Assembly (NCBI GenBank): GCA_024278215.1
Contig: JAJRTR010000191.1
Location: forward strand, 1-39,713
Reading direction: 5' to 3'
DNA length: 39,713 bases
Source: a bacterium
Lineage (GTDB): Bacteria > UBP15 > UBA6099 > JAJRTR01
The notes under the pieces were generated by a model, which was not told the origin of the DNA, searched no databases, and saw only the letters and a list, made by a program, of their open reading frames with translations. The first letter of the stretch is position 1, and each line of letters begins with the position of its first letter. Positions 18,281 to 26,145 of the stretch are shown here, piece after piece. Position numbers and translations under genes: made by a program.

Positions 18281-19203
18281 CAGTGCCCGTGTCCCCCCCT
18301 CTTTCTGCCGAGAGATCCGCGCGCGCGACGCTCGTGCGCCGCAGTGTCCTTCGCGCCCCGGTCGCGTTTCACTATGCCGTGGCCCGTCAGGTCGAGAAAT
18401 ACATCCTCGAGGTTTACCCGTCTCCTCGTCAGCGGACTGGGATGGGAGACGATGTGGCGGTCCGCCTCTTTCCGGGTCTTGAAAAACCGGCTTTTTATGG
18501 AGCCGTCCTCGAGATCATCGACCGCCCATTCTCCGAGAGTCGCCTTGAAGTTGTCCGGCGTATCTATACGGACGATCCTCCCTTTATCAATGAACGCCAC
18601 CCGCTCGCAAAGGAACTCGGCTTCCTCGATGTAATGCGTTGTGAGAAAAAGCGTTGTGCCGTGCGACTGGGCCGTTTTAATAAGACTCCAGACGCGGCGG
18701 CGGATAGCCGGATCGAGCCCTACCGTCGGTTCGTCGAGGAAAAGGAGTTCCGGCTCGTGGAGCAGCGCGCGACCGATCATGAGCCTACGCTTCATACCGC
18801 CGGAGTAATTCTTGATCTGCTCGTGAGCGCGGTCCGTGAGTTCGGCAAACTCGAGCATTTCGCCGATGCGACGCAGCCGCCTGTTTTTTCCCATACCGTA
18901 GAACCGCCCGTGGTTGTCAAGGTTTTCCCACGCCGTGAGATCGTTGTCCAGGTTGACATGCTGGTGCACTACGCCTATGCGGCGGCGCGTGGCCACGTCC
19001 CGGCGCAGCAGGTCGATTTCGTCGAGCTGCGCCCTGCCGCCGTCAGGAACAGCGAGCCCCGTTAGAACCTTGATGGCTGTGGTTTTTCCTGCGCCGTTGG
19101 GACCGAGAAAACCGAAAAGTTCCCCCTTGTCCACTTCGAGGCTCACGCCGTTGAGCGCCTGCGTTTTGCCGTAGGTTTTTGTCAGTCCCTCGATGCGCAG
19201 CAT
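18280..19203 (-). CDS. ABC-2 exporter ATP-binding protein (DrrA/NodI-like)
   Basis: A 307-residue ABC ATPase. Walker A (GPNGAGKTT), signature (YSGGMKRRL), Walker B (LLFLDEPTVGLDP) and switch His (TTHY) identify the DrrA/CcmA-like exporter class. The final ~80 residues form the usual small C-terminal domain plus a basic tail (ERRARGSLGRKRGGHGH). I choose the ATG at 19201-19203 because AGGTGG lies 6 nt upstream; the frame extends to a TTG at 19227 with no better signal. It overlaps the permease start codon by one nucleotide. A strong hairpin at 19232-19263 separates it from the receptor gene. Confidence 0.92.
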   Translation of the reverse strand: MLRIEGLTKTYGKTQALNGVSLEVDKGELFGFLGPNGAGKTTAIKVLTGLAVPDGGRAQLDEIDLLRRDVATRRRIGVVHQHVNLDNDLTAWENLDNHGRFYGMGKNRRLRRIGEMLEFAELTDRAHEQIKNYSGGMKRRLMIGRALLHEPELLFLDEPTVGLDPAIRRRVWSLIKTAQSHGTTLFLTTHYIEEAEFLCERVAFIDKGRIVRIDTPDNFKATLGEWAVDDLEDGSIKSRFFKTRKEADRHIVSHPSPLTRRRVNLEDVFLDLTGHGIVKRDRGAKDTAAHERRARGSLGRKRGGHGH

Positions 19204-19231
19204 CAGTATCCACCTGCTCCTTTTCAATATT

Positions 19232-19263
19232 GGAACCCGGACTCCTGAAGTGGTCCGGGCTCC
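19232..19263 (-). promoter_or_regulatory. Intercistronic hairpin between receptor and exporter genes
   Basis: GGAACCCGGAC (19232-19242) pairs with GTCCGGGCTCC (19253-19263) around a 10-nt loop: 11 pairs including one G-U in the minus-strand transcript. It lies 13 nt after the receptor stop codon. No U-run follows in the direction of transcription, so I read it as an attenuating or mRNA-stabilising hairpin rather than a full terminator. Confidence 0.55.
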
Positions 19264-19276
19264 ATGCGCGTATATA

Positions 19277-21607
19277 TCAGAATTCCAATTTCATGCCCGC
19301 GGTGAATGTGCGGCCCGGGGCAAGGTAATACTCATAGTAATCCTCGTCGAACAGGTTATCGACGTTGATGAAAAACTCTTTATCCGAATGTAGTTTGTAT
19401 ACAAACGACACGTCCACGAGATCATATTCGTCGTACTCGCCGTACACGTGGCTGTGGTTGTCCGAGTTGTCTTCGTAAGTGTGGACTTTGTCACGATGAT
19501 TCCAGTTTATGCCGAGCGAGAAGCTGTCACCGCCCCGCAACGGCAATCCGTAATCGAACCCGAGGTTATACATGAGATTCGGGTTCTGCTCCATCTCGAG
19601 GCCGACGATAGCCGGGTCGGGCGCGCTTTTCACTTTCGACATCTGACTGGTCATGTTGAAATTCGCCGTGAGCCTGTTATTGAACTTGTAGTCCGTTTCC
19701 AGCTCGATGCCGCGAATCACGACCTTGCCGAAATTCTCCTTCTGCTTCACGGTCGGTCCCGTCGAAATCGTGATATTGGAAATCATGTCCTGAAGTGAGT
19801 TCCGGAAATATGTGGCACGCATGGAAAACTTCCTGTTGCCGGGGATGAAATCGAAACCGAGGTCCCACGCGGTGTTGACTTCCGGCTTCAGCGCAGGGTT
19901 GGAGCGGTACACGGTCCCCGACGACGTTGTCCAGGTGCCGAAGAGGTCATAAGTGCCCGGGGGATTGAACGCCTGGCCGAAATTGAAGCGCCAGTTCACG
20001 TCGCCGCCCGGCTTGAACAGGAGCCCTATCTTTGGGCTGACCCGCGATTTAGTGCGTGAAGGCATGGGATAGTTCGCCGGGTCCGCCGGCACCAGCGACG
20101 TGCCCGAAGCCGTGAGCGATTCGCCGTCATATACTTTCCAGTTGTCGTATCGCAAACCCGGCGTAATTATCCAGGAACCGCCGGACGTTATTTCATCCTG
20201 CAGAAATATCGAGCGGAACCGCACCTTGCCCGCCTGCAACCTGGTCCGCTGTCCTGACCGGTTCTCATCTTTCCAGAATGCCACCTTCCACGACCCGTTA
20301 TCCAGTTCGTTTTGCCGCCATTCGAGCCCGCCGGTGAGGATGTGGGCATCCAGGTAATAATTCCCTTCGGCACGGAAATCGAGATTATCTTCTTCCCTGT
20401 AATTATGGGTTGCGGACCCGCTTGTGGGCGTGGCCGACGATGGAATACCACTGTTGTACCAGCGTTTGATCGTGCGCGTATCGAGCGAGAATCTCAAATC
20501 CGTGTTCGAGCCCGTCCGCGTGTTGTAATAGAAAGAGTAGTCGTCCCGCGCCTCGCCGCCGGGTCCTTTGATCCAGTTGCCTGTTTTGTCCGCCGATGTG
20601 ATCTTATATACATTCGTATCGCCGGGGAAACTCACATATACCGTGCCGCTCGCGCTCGGATTGCCGTTCAGGTCCGTCAGCCAACTGTGGCCCGTTTCAT
20701 ACTCGTATTCCGAATCAGAGTAGTTGTAGCGCATACCCATCTCAGTTCCGGGTTTGAATTCGTAGCTCAGGTCCAGCCGTATGTTGTCGTCTTCATTATG
20801 TCGTGCGCCAACTTCCCCGATAAGCGCGCGCTCATAATTCCCTATGGGGTTGTAAACCGCGCCCGCCGTATCCGCCGGATTGGACGTGTCCACACTGATG
20901 GTTCTGTATTTGAACTGGCTGACATACCCGTCGGTTTCCAAGCGGTTGTAGCCCAGACGCAACCCCATGCCGGAATGGAATTTTTCCGAATAGGACAGAT
21001 TGTAATTGTTCGTATTATATGTACCGAAATCAGTGTCGAGAGAAATCTTCTGTTTGCCGGGCTTTTTCGTGATGATGTTGATCACGCCGCCCATGGCGTT
21101 CGCGCCGTAAATGGCGGAATTAGGACCGCGAATCACCTCGATTCGGTCCACATCATCCAGCGGCACATTGTCAAGGATCATGCCGCCGCTGTAACCGTCG
21201 TTGAGACGCACGCCGTCGAGTAGAATCAGCGTGTGCCCCTGGTTGTCGCCGAGACCGCGCAGCCCTAGCTTGGCCGTGGTGTCGCCGGGGAACGATTTCT
21301 TGATGTACACGCCCGCCAGCCTGTCCATCACATCCTGTAAACCCTGATTCCCGGACAATGTCGTTTCGTCCATGTTCACAACCGACGAATAAAAGGATAC
21401 GTCTTCGAGCATGCGCTCCGATTTTGTGCCGGTTACTATAATCTGACCAAGATCGAAAGGCTTGTCCCGGCCGTCTTCCTCAACCGGCTGTGCGACAACT
21501 ACTTCATTCTCGTCCCCGGCAATATCCTGCGCCGCCGCGCGCGTGCAACATGCGATGCCCCAGATAAACAGAAACAGAACCATCACCACCGTATTTCCGA
21601 ATTTCAT
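19277..21607 (-). CDS. TonB-dependent outer-membrane receptor (BtuB/siderophore-receptor-like)
   Basis: A 776-residue receptor. It starts with a signal peptide (MKFGNTVVMVLFLFIWG, cut near AAAQ), then a TonB box (IIVTGTK), the plug domain (about 55-165) with the typical LGLRGLGDNQ, LLDGVRLND and IEVIRGPNSAIYGANAMGGVINI motifs, and a 22-strand barrel ending in Phe (TFTAGMKLEF), as needed for BAM-mediated insertion. Substrates of the family include cobalamin, haem, siderophores and other metal complexes; the specific ligand cannot be read. No obvious haem-receptor FRAP/NPNL pair was seen. GGAGG lies 7 nt before the ATG. It follows the cobN-like gene by 85 nt, which links outer-membrane uptake to the chelatase. 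Confidence 0.93.
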   Translation of the reverse strand: MKFGNTVVMVLFLFIWGIACCTRAAAQDIAGDENEVVVAQPVEEDGRDKPFDLGQIIVTGTKSERMLEDVSFYSSVVNMDETTLSGNQGLQDVMDRLAGVYIKKSFPGDTTAKLGLRGLGDNQGHTLILLDGVRLNDGYSGGMILDNVPLDDVDRIEVIRGPNSAIYGANAMGGVINIITKKPGKQKISLDTDFGTYNTNNYNLSYSEKFHSGMGLRLGYNRLETDGYVSQFKYRTISVDTSNPADTAGAVYNPIGNYERALIGEVGARHNEDDNIRLDLSYEFKPGTEMGMRYNYSDSEYEYETGHSWLTDLNGNPSASGTVYVSFPGDTNVYKITSADKTGNWIKGPGGEARDDYSFYYNTRTGSNTDLRFSLDTRTIKRWYNSGIPSSATPTSGSATHNYREEDNLDFRAEGNYYLDAHILTGGLEWRQNELDNGSWKVAFWKDENRSGQRTRLQAGKVRFRSIFLQDEITSGGSWIITPGLRYDNWKVYDGESLTASGTSLVPADPANYPMPSRTKSRVSPKIGLLFKPGGDVNWRFNFGQAFNPPGTYDLFGTWTTSSGTVYRSNPALKPEVNTAWDLGFDFIPGNRKFSMRATYFRNSLQDMISNITISTGPTVKQKENFGKVVIRGIELETDYKFNNRLTANFNMTSQMSKVKSAPDPAIVGLEMEQNPNLMYNLGFDYGLPLRGGDSFSLGINWNHRDKVHTYEDNSDNHSHVYGEYDEYDLVDVSFVYKLHSDKEFFINVDNLFDEDYYEYYLAPGRTFTAGMKLEF

Positions 21608-21671
21608 TTCACAACCTCCATATCTTTCCGAATTTTCCTCCCTGGAGTCGCCGGCCCCGTTATCTGAAACC

Positions 21672-21686
21672 CGCCGCGAAACGGCG
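21672..21686 (-). other. Small hairpin between cobN-like and receptor genes
   Basis: CGCCG (21672-21676), loop CGAAA, CGGCG (21682-21686). It begins just after the cobN stop codon, in the 85-nt gap before the receptor gene. It has no U-run and could mark an RNA-processing or stability point. Confidence 0.3.
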
Positions 21687-21692
21687 AGTCAT

Positions 21693-24600
21693 TCAAAGAT
21701 TGAGTTTCCCAAGTATCGAGTCCATTTTCCCTTTCCAGGCCTCCACGTCATCCGCCGTCATCACGTCTACCGAACCGCCCTGAAACTCACCGGCCACATC
21801 GCCGATGCGGTCTTCCATCCACGCCTCGACCTCAAGATAAGCGTCCTTGAGTTTTTCGAGCATTTCCGGGTCGGGCTTCCAGATACCCCGCCCGGCGGCT
21901 TCGAGCAATCGCCTGCCGATCTCCTCCAGCGCCCACGGGTTCACTTCCTCGAACCACTTTTTCATTTCCTCGTCCAGCACAAATGTTTCGGCTACCCTGT
22001 CGTAAATCCAGTTGTCCACCTTGCCCGTGGTAGCGCCGAATCCGTACACGCGCCCGATGCGTTTGTTTAAATCGCCCGCACCCTTGTAGCCATGCTTTTT
22101 CATGCCTTCAATGTATTTCGGGTTCAGTAGTTTGGCACGCACCACACGGCGCATTTCATCCGTGAAATCCGTGACGCGGATGTTCGCCGGGTCGCGTGTG
22201 TCGCCGTAGTAGGTTTTGGGTGCCCTGCCGGAAATGGTTTTCGCCGCCACCGTCATGCCGCCGTAGTTGCTGTAGAACCCGCAACAGTTGAGAAAATCGG
22301 ACTCGTCGGAGATGTGCTTGTCGAATGTGACTTCCACGCGGCGCAGGTTGTCCACAAGTTCCTGGTGGGCTTCCACTCCATAGTTGCTTTCGCCGCCATA
22401 GGCGTAACCGTTCCAGAATACGTACACGTCGGCCAGGTCTTTTTCCGTTTTCCATGCCGAGGCGTACACCGCGAGATTCACACCCGCCCGGTAGGTGCCG
22501 GGCCTGGCACAGAATATGCGGTAACTCAGCCGCCGCAGGCTTTCCCTGTCATCCAGGGGCAGGCCGCGCTCCGCCGCCTGGTTCACGATGTGTTTGCGCA
22601 CGAAATTCCGCTCGGGCGGCTCGGCAAGCATGGCCGCCGCCTGGATAGCGCGGTCCATGTACATAATGGAATCCGGGAAGCAATCGCGAGCGATGCCGGA
22701 CACGCGGATGTTCAGGTCGATACGGGGGCGTCCGAGCTCTTCAAGCGGGATCACGTCGAACTCATCAACCTGGCCGTTCGCTTTCCAGCGTGGCCGCAGA
22801 CCCAGCAGATGCAGCATCTGCGCTATCTGCTCGCCATCGGCGCGCATGATGTCCGACGCCAGCCACACCAGCCCAACGGTCTCCGGGAAACGCCCTTCCT
22901 CATCCATATATCTTTTAAGTAACGCTTCGGCCAGGCGGATGCCCACCCGGTGCGCCGCCCTGGTGGGTATGCGCGTTGGGTCCACGTTATAGAAGTTGCG
23001 GCCCGTGGGCAGAACGTCATACCGGCCCCGCGTGATAAGGCCGGAAGGCCCCGCTGGTATATATCCGCTGCCGAGACCGTTGAGAAGCGATTCTGTTTCA
23101 AGGGAATCATCGAGACGCATGCCGATGTCTTTTACAAGCGCGGCAAACGACGCGAACCGCCCGGCCTCACCGTTTGCGGGTGCGCGTTCGAAACACTGCT
23201 CGAACACCGCGGCGTTGTCGCCGCCTTCCAGTAATGCCGATATTATTTCAATAGCTTTTTCATCCGCGTCGAAAAGAATCTCGCCGTATGTTTTTCCGCA
23301 ATTGCCCCGTGCGCCCGGCTCCCTGAGAGCACGAAGAATGTCTTCGCCCCATATATCGAAAACCAGCCGCCGCGTGCTCAGAGGGTCGTTCGAATCGAAA
23401 CGCAGGATTGAGTTCACATATTCAGCGCGCTCATCGCCTTGCGGGCGGTCACCGAATACATGCATACCGTATCGCATCTGGCTGTTGCGCACCTCGGACA
23501 GCAGTTCATGGCACCGCGTGGCCACCTCGTCGAACGATTTCGTATTCGCGTCATTTATTTCGTCCCTGAAATTGCACTTGTCGATCTGCTCCTGCACCTG
23601 GTGTTCGATCTGGTGCGCCCGCGCCGGGTCCGTGTGTTTCGCTCGCTCGTAATCGTTGAGCAGGTCTTCGAGGTCTTTGAGATCGTCGTAAGTTCCCGAT
23701 GTGGTAATCACTGTCTGCATGTGGTCCACGAGGGTAGCGTAACTGCGCCGCTTGGCGATCACACCCTCGGCGGGGTTGTCCGAGTTGTAGATGTAAAGGT
23801 GCGGCAGATTGCCGATGCTGATATCCGGCCAGCACGATGCGCTCAGACCCGCGCCCTTCCCGGGCAGAAACTCGATGTTCCCATGCGTGCCGACATGTAT
23901 CACAACATCCGCGCCGAACACGCGCTCCATCCACATATACGTGGCGATGTACTGGTGCGGCGGGGGGATGTCGGGGTCGTGGAGAATCTTGCACACCGTG
24001 CCGTCGCAGCGTGGCCCCGCGCATCCGCGCTTTGGCTGCATCATTACCAGCACAGTCCCGAAATCCAGACCGGTTATAACGAGTTTGCCGTCGTGCACCA
24101 TGCTCGGCGGCACTCCGTTCATCTCGCACCCCGGGGGGGCGCCCCAGCTTTCCACCATGCGCACGCGCGCCTTCGGGGGCAGCTCTGCAAACCACTTCTC
24201 ATATATTTCGTTATCAAGCAGCGCCAGGTGCCCTTTCTTTGAAATGATTTCCTCGACCGTGGTCCAGCGGAATTCGGCAATGGCCTTCCGCTCCAGTATC
24301 TTCCGCATCAGGGCCTCGCCAGACTCCGGGATGGCCCGCACGCCATATCCCTCGTCGCCGAGACGGCGCATCAGGCGCACCACGCTCTCTCCCGAATCCA
24401 GACCGGCGGCCCCGCCAACGTTCGCCTCCAGACCCGCACACTCGTTCTTGTGAAATACAAACACCACTTTCCGTTCGCTCACTGGTTTGCGGCTCAAAAC
24501 AATCCACTTGTGTATGCGGTCGACAACGTGTTCCAGGCGCTCGGCTATAATGTCGCGCAACTCATAAACGGTACCTGTCTTTTCATCTTCATGCTTTTCG

Positions 24601-25577
24601 CTGCACGCTGCGATAATGGGTTCGATGCTGCCCTCGAACTCGGGCATTGCGACGCAGAAACTGATTTCCGTGGTCAGGCCCTGCTCATCCTCGTCCCATT
24701 CAGATACGGACTTGCTGTATGAAACCACAGGCTTGAACACCGGCACATTCAGTTGTTTGAAAAATTCGACTGTCTGCCCGGCGGCCGTAGTGTCGGACCT
24801 GTCGGCGCGTGCCTCCCGGCCGAGAAAGAAAAAATGCAGATTGATCAGCGCATGTATGCGCGGTTCGCCCGCGGCATTCAGGAAATACTTCTTCGCGGCG
24901 CCCAGCGCGCCCAGGGAGCCGGACTCCGCATCGGACGTACCGTGACTGAAAACAGGCAGCACGCCCAGCCCTCTGCGCTCCAGCGATTCAACGAACGCCT
25001 CCTCGAGCTGCATACTCTGGTTCACGTAATCATGACGGGAAAACAGCAGCCCCACGGTCAGACCGCTCTTTAATGGATAGCCGTTCATATATTCCCGGAC
25101 AGATTCGAACACCTCGCCGCCCGGAATACGCATCACGCCCTGCCACGGCATGGGCTCGGGGTCTTCAACGGGAATGGACGGATCGAACCGGGCCGCCAGG
25201 AAATCCAGCAGCCGCCTGTAATTGTCCAGACCGCCTTCGGACAGGTACGTATATGCCGCGGCGCATATCGCTGGTTCAACCGTGGCGCTCATCCCCCACA
25301 TCGCCGGATCGAAAGATGTGGAAACAACTGTCTTGTCCGCCGCCGACAGGAGATAATCGTCAACTTCATCCCAGAACGGATCATTGGTTCTGTAAAAAAA
25401 TAAAACGTCGGAAGTCTCCGCCACCTTCTTAAAATCTTCCAGAAGATTTTCATCCGATATGATCTCTTTGTGAGAAAACACGCTCAATTCAACGTGGCTG
25501 CATTCAGACACAGCCTTCACCATCAGCGGAACATAAGAAGACCAGACAATCGCGGCTATACGAACCTTTCTATCCAT
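21693..25577 (-). CDS. cobN: CobN/BchH-family large chelatase subunit
   Basis: A 1294-residue cytoplasmic protein of the CobN/ChlH family, the tetrapyrrole-binding subunit of class I metal chelatases. I choose the ATG at 25575-25577 because GGAG lies 6 nt upstream; the frame extends upstream without similarity. Family motifs are clear: HVGTHGNIEFLPGKGAGLS (about residue 561-579), IGNLPHLYIYNSDNPAEG, NFYNVDPTRIPTRAA, FCARPGTYRAGVN and YGGESNYG. Before the HDPDIPPPHQY motif it carries a C519-x4-C524-x4-C529 insertion, which I associate with a CobN subgroup of anaerobes rather than aerobic CobN or ChlH. Bacteroidetes HmuS, tied to haem use, is also in this family, so metal removal is as possible as insertion. 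No cobalamin biosynthesis genes adjoin. It is first in the ten-gene run. Confidence 0.9.
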   Translation of the reverse strand: MDRKVRIAAIVWSSYVPLMVKAVSECSHVELSVFSHKEIISDENLLEDFKKVAETSDVLFFYRTNDPFWDEVDDYLLSAADKTVVSTSFDPAMWGMSATVEPAICAAAYTYLSEGGLDNYRRLLDFLAARFDPSIPVEDPEPMPWQGVMRIPGGEVFESVREYMNGYPLKSGLTVGLLFSRHDYVNQSMQLEEAFVESLERRGLGVLPVFSHGTSDAESGSLGALGAAKKYFLNAAGEPRIHALINLHFFFLGREARADRSDTTAAGQTVEFFKQLNVPVFKPVVSYSKSVSEWDEDEQGLTTEISFCVAMPEFEGSIEPIIAACSEKHEDEKTGTVYELRDIIAERLEHVVDRIHKWIVLSRKPVSERKVVFVFHKNECAGLEANVGGAAGLDSGESVVRLMRRLGDEGYGVRAIPESGEALMRKILERKAIAEFRWTTVEEIISKKGHLALLDNEIYEKWFAELPPKARVRMVESWGAPPGCEMNGVPPSMVHDGKLVITGLDFGTVLVMMQPKRGCAGPRCDGTVCKILHDPDIPPPHQYIATYMWMERVFGADVVIHVGTHGNIEFLPGKGAGLSASCWPDISIGNLPHLYIYNSDNPAEGVIAKRRSYATLVDHMQTVITTSGTYDDLKDLEDLLNDYERAKHTDPARAHQIEHQVQEQIDKCNFRDEINDANTKSFDEVATRCHELLSEVRNSQMRYGMHVFGDRPQGDERAEYVNSILRFDSNDPLSTRRLVFDIWGEDILRALREPGARGNCGKTYGEILFDADEKAIEIISALLEGGDNAAVFEQCFERAPANGEAGRFASFAALVKDIGMRLDDSLETESLLNGLGSGYIPAGPSGLITRGRYDVLPTGRNFYNVDPTRIPTRAAHRVGIRLAEALLKRYMDEEGRFPETVGLVWLASDIMRADGEQIAQMLHLLGLRPRWKANGQVDEFDVIPLEELGRPRIDLNIRVSGIARDCFPDSIMYMDRAIQAAAMLAEPPERNFVRKHIVNQAAERGLPLDDRESLRRLSYRIFCARPGTYRAGVNLAVYASAWKTEKDLADVYVFWNGYAYGGESNYGVEAHQELVDNLRRVEVTFDKHISDESDFLNCCGFYSNYGGMTVAAKTISGRAPKTYYGDTRDPANIRVTDFTDEMRRVVRAKLLNPKYIEGMKKHGYKGAGDLNKRIGRVYGFGATTGKVDNWIYDRVAETFVLDEEMKKWFEEVNPWALEEIGRRLLEAAGRGIWKPDPEMLEKLKDAYLEVEAWMEDRIGDVAGEFQGGSVDVMTADDVEAWKGKMDSILGKLNL

Positions 25578-25809
25578 GAGAAACTCCAGAGAAATGGAAT
25601 AACTTTGCCGGTAAAGGAAGAGCCGGAGAGAATCCGAGCGAACGGCCTCTCCCCGACTCCAGGAAGGCATTTGCAGCAAAGTGTGAAATATCGGCGAGGG
25701 TTACGTTTTTGATATTCGTGTTACCGGCAAAACAAAAAAAATTGGTATAATAAAAGGGCTTCATCGAGAGTGTCGTTAAATTCTCAATCAGTTCATCCGG
25801 AGTTCCCAT
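25570..25809 (-). CDS. Possible small leader ORF overlapping the cobN start
   Basis: A 79-codon frame starts at an ATG (25809) with AGG 6 nt upstream. It stops at a TAG inside the first codons of the cobN-like gene (ATGGATAG, 8-nt overlap), so translation of the two could be coupled. The middle reads NVTLADISHFAANAF, which faintly recalls the C-terminal helices of M16 peptidases, so it could be a gene remnant. The same DNA also folds into the long-range structure at 25604-25731, so the open frame may be chance. I cannot decide between leader peptide, remnant and noise. Confidence 0.3.
   Translation of the reverse strand: MGTPDELIENLTTLSMKPFYYTNFFCFAGNTNIKNVTLADISHFAANAFLESGRGRSLGFSPALPLPAKLFHFSGVSHG
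25604..25731 (-). promoter_or_regulatory. Structured leader of the chelatase/uptake operon
   Basis: TTTGCCGGTAA (25604-25614) and TTACCGGCAAA (25721-25731) form a perfect 11-bp long-range stem in the leader RNA, about 20 nt before the cobN ribosome-binding site. Inside it GAGCCGGAGAG (25620-25630) pairs along 11 positions, with two G-U wobbles, with CTCCCCGACTC (25649-25659). A stem closing a multi-part fold just before a start codon is the layout of a riboswitch or protein-binding leader. No cobalamin B12 box or other consensus core that I know is present. A MITE-like element is the alternative. Confidence 0.4.
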
Positions 25810-25904
25810 TAAACCTGTTAAACCCCTTGCGCATCTCTAAAATAGTATTACTCCCGCCCGCCGTAGTGCTACGTTTATGATAATAGTAACACACCGTCAC
25901 AGAT

Positions 25905-25933
25905 AACATAAGAAAAAAAATCTAAAAAGTCAA
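25905..25933 (-). promoter_or_regulatory. Candidate promoter of the cobN-like operon
   Basis: On the minus strand TTGACT (25933-25928) is followed after 17 bp by TATGTT (25910-25905). The -35 is five of six, the -10 four of six. It would give a leader of about 320 nt before cobN, containing the small ORF and the folded region. The spacer is a T-rich run. Confidence 0.35.
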
Positions 25934-25955
25934 TGGATTCAGCAAAGAAAGCTTT

Positions 25956-26026
25956 TACGACAGGCGATACGCCTGTCGTACTGCCGTGATACTATGAGAT
26001 ACGGTGGCACGGCGTCTCGCCTGTGC
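25956..26026. repeat. REP-like palindrome pair, family 1, copies 2 and 3
   Basis: Copy 2 (25956-25980) is a perfect hairpin with 11-bp arms: TACGACAGGCG, loop ATA, CGCCTGTCGTA. Copy 3 (26007-26026) is GCACGGCG, loop TCT, CGCCTGTGC, with one bulge; its complement matches the copy at 5156 in 19 of 20 positions. The two lie 26 bp apart in a paired, BIME-like arrangement between the end of the RND operon and the cobN promoter. They may insulate the two operons, but no U-run follows. Confidence 0.6.
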
Positions 26027-26145
26027 TTAAGTTGTACGCAGCAGCCGTCGAGCATTGCGAGCTCTGCGAGTTCGGCGCGCGCGTCTTTGTCGATCGCTAT
26101 GTGTATCCGTCGCTCGGCGGCAGGCGGCTCACATGAATCACTGTA
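26027..26145. other. Short gap with coding-like composition but no gene
   Basis: Between the repeat pair and the RND gene stop there are about 120 bp, open in one frame on each strand but lacking a start codon with a ribosome-binding site. On the minus strand it could read a fragment such as ERRIHIAIDKDARAEL. It may be the remnant of a lost gene; nothing more can be said. Confidence 0.25.

Noticed and set aside
25700-25830. Possible cobalamin riboswitch upstream of cobN (stretch resembling 'TTTAATGGGAAC.CCGG.TGAA' near 25814-25793 on the minus strand)
   Set aside because: The 5' resemblance is short. Neither the GCCACTG core nor the B12 box (AGYCAGGAxACCTGCC) follows within the leader, so the call is not supported.
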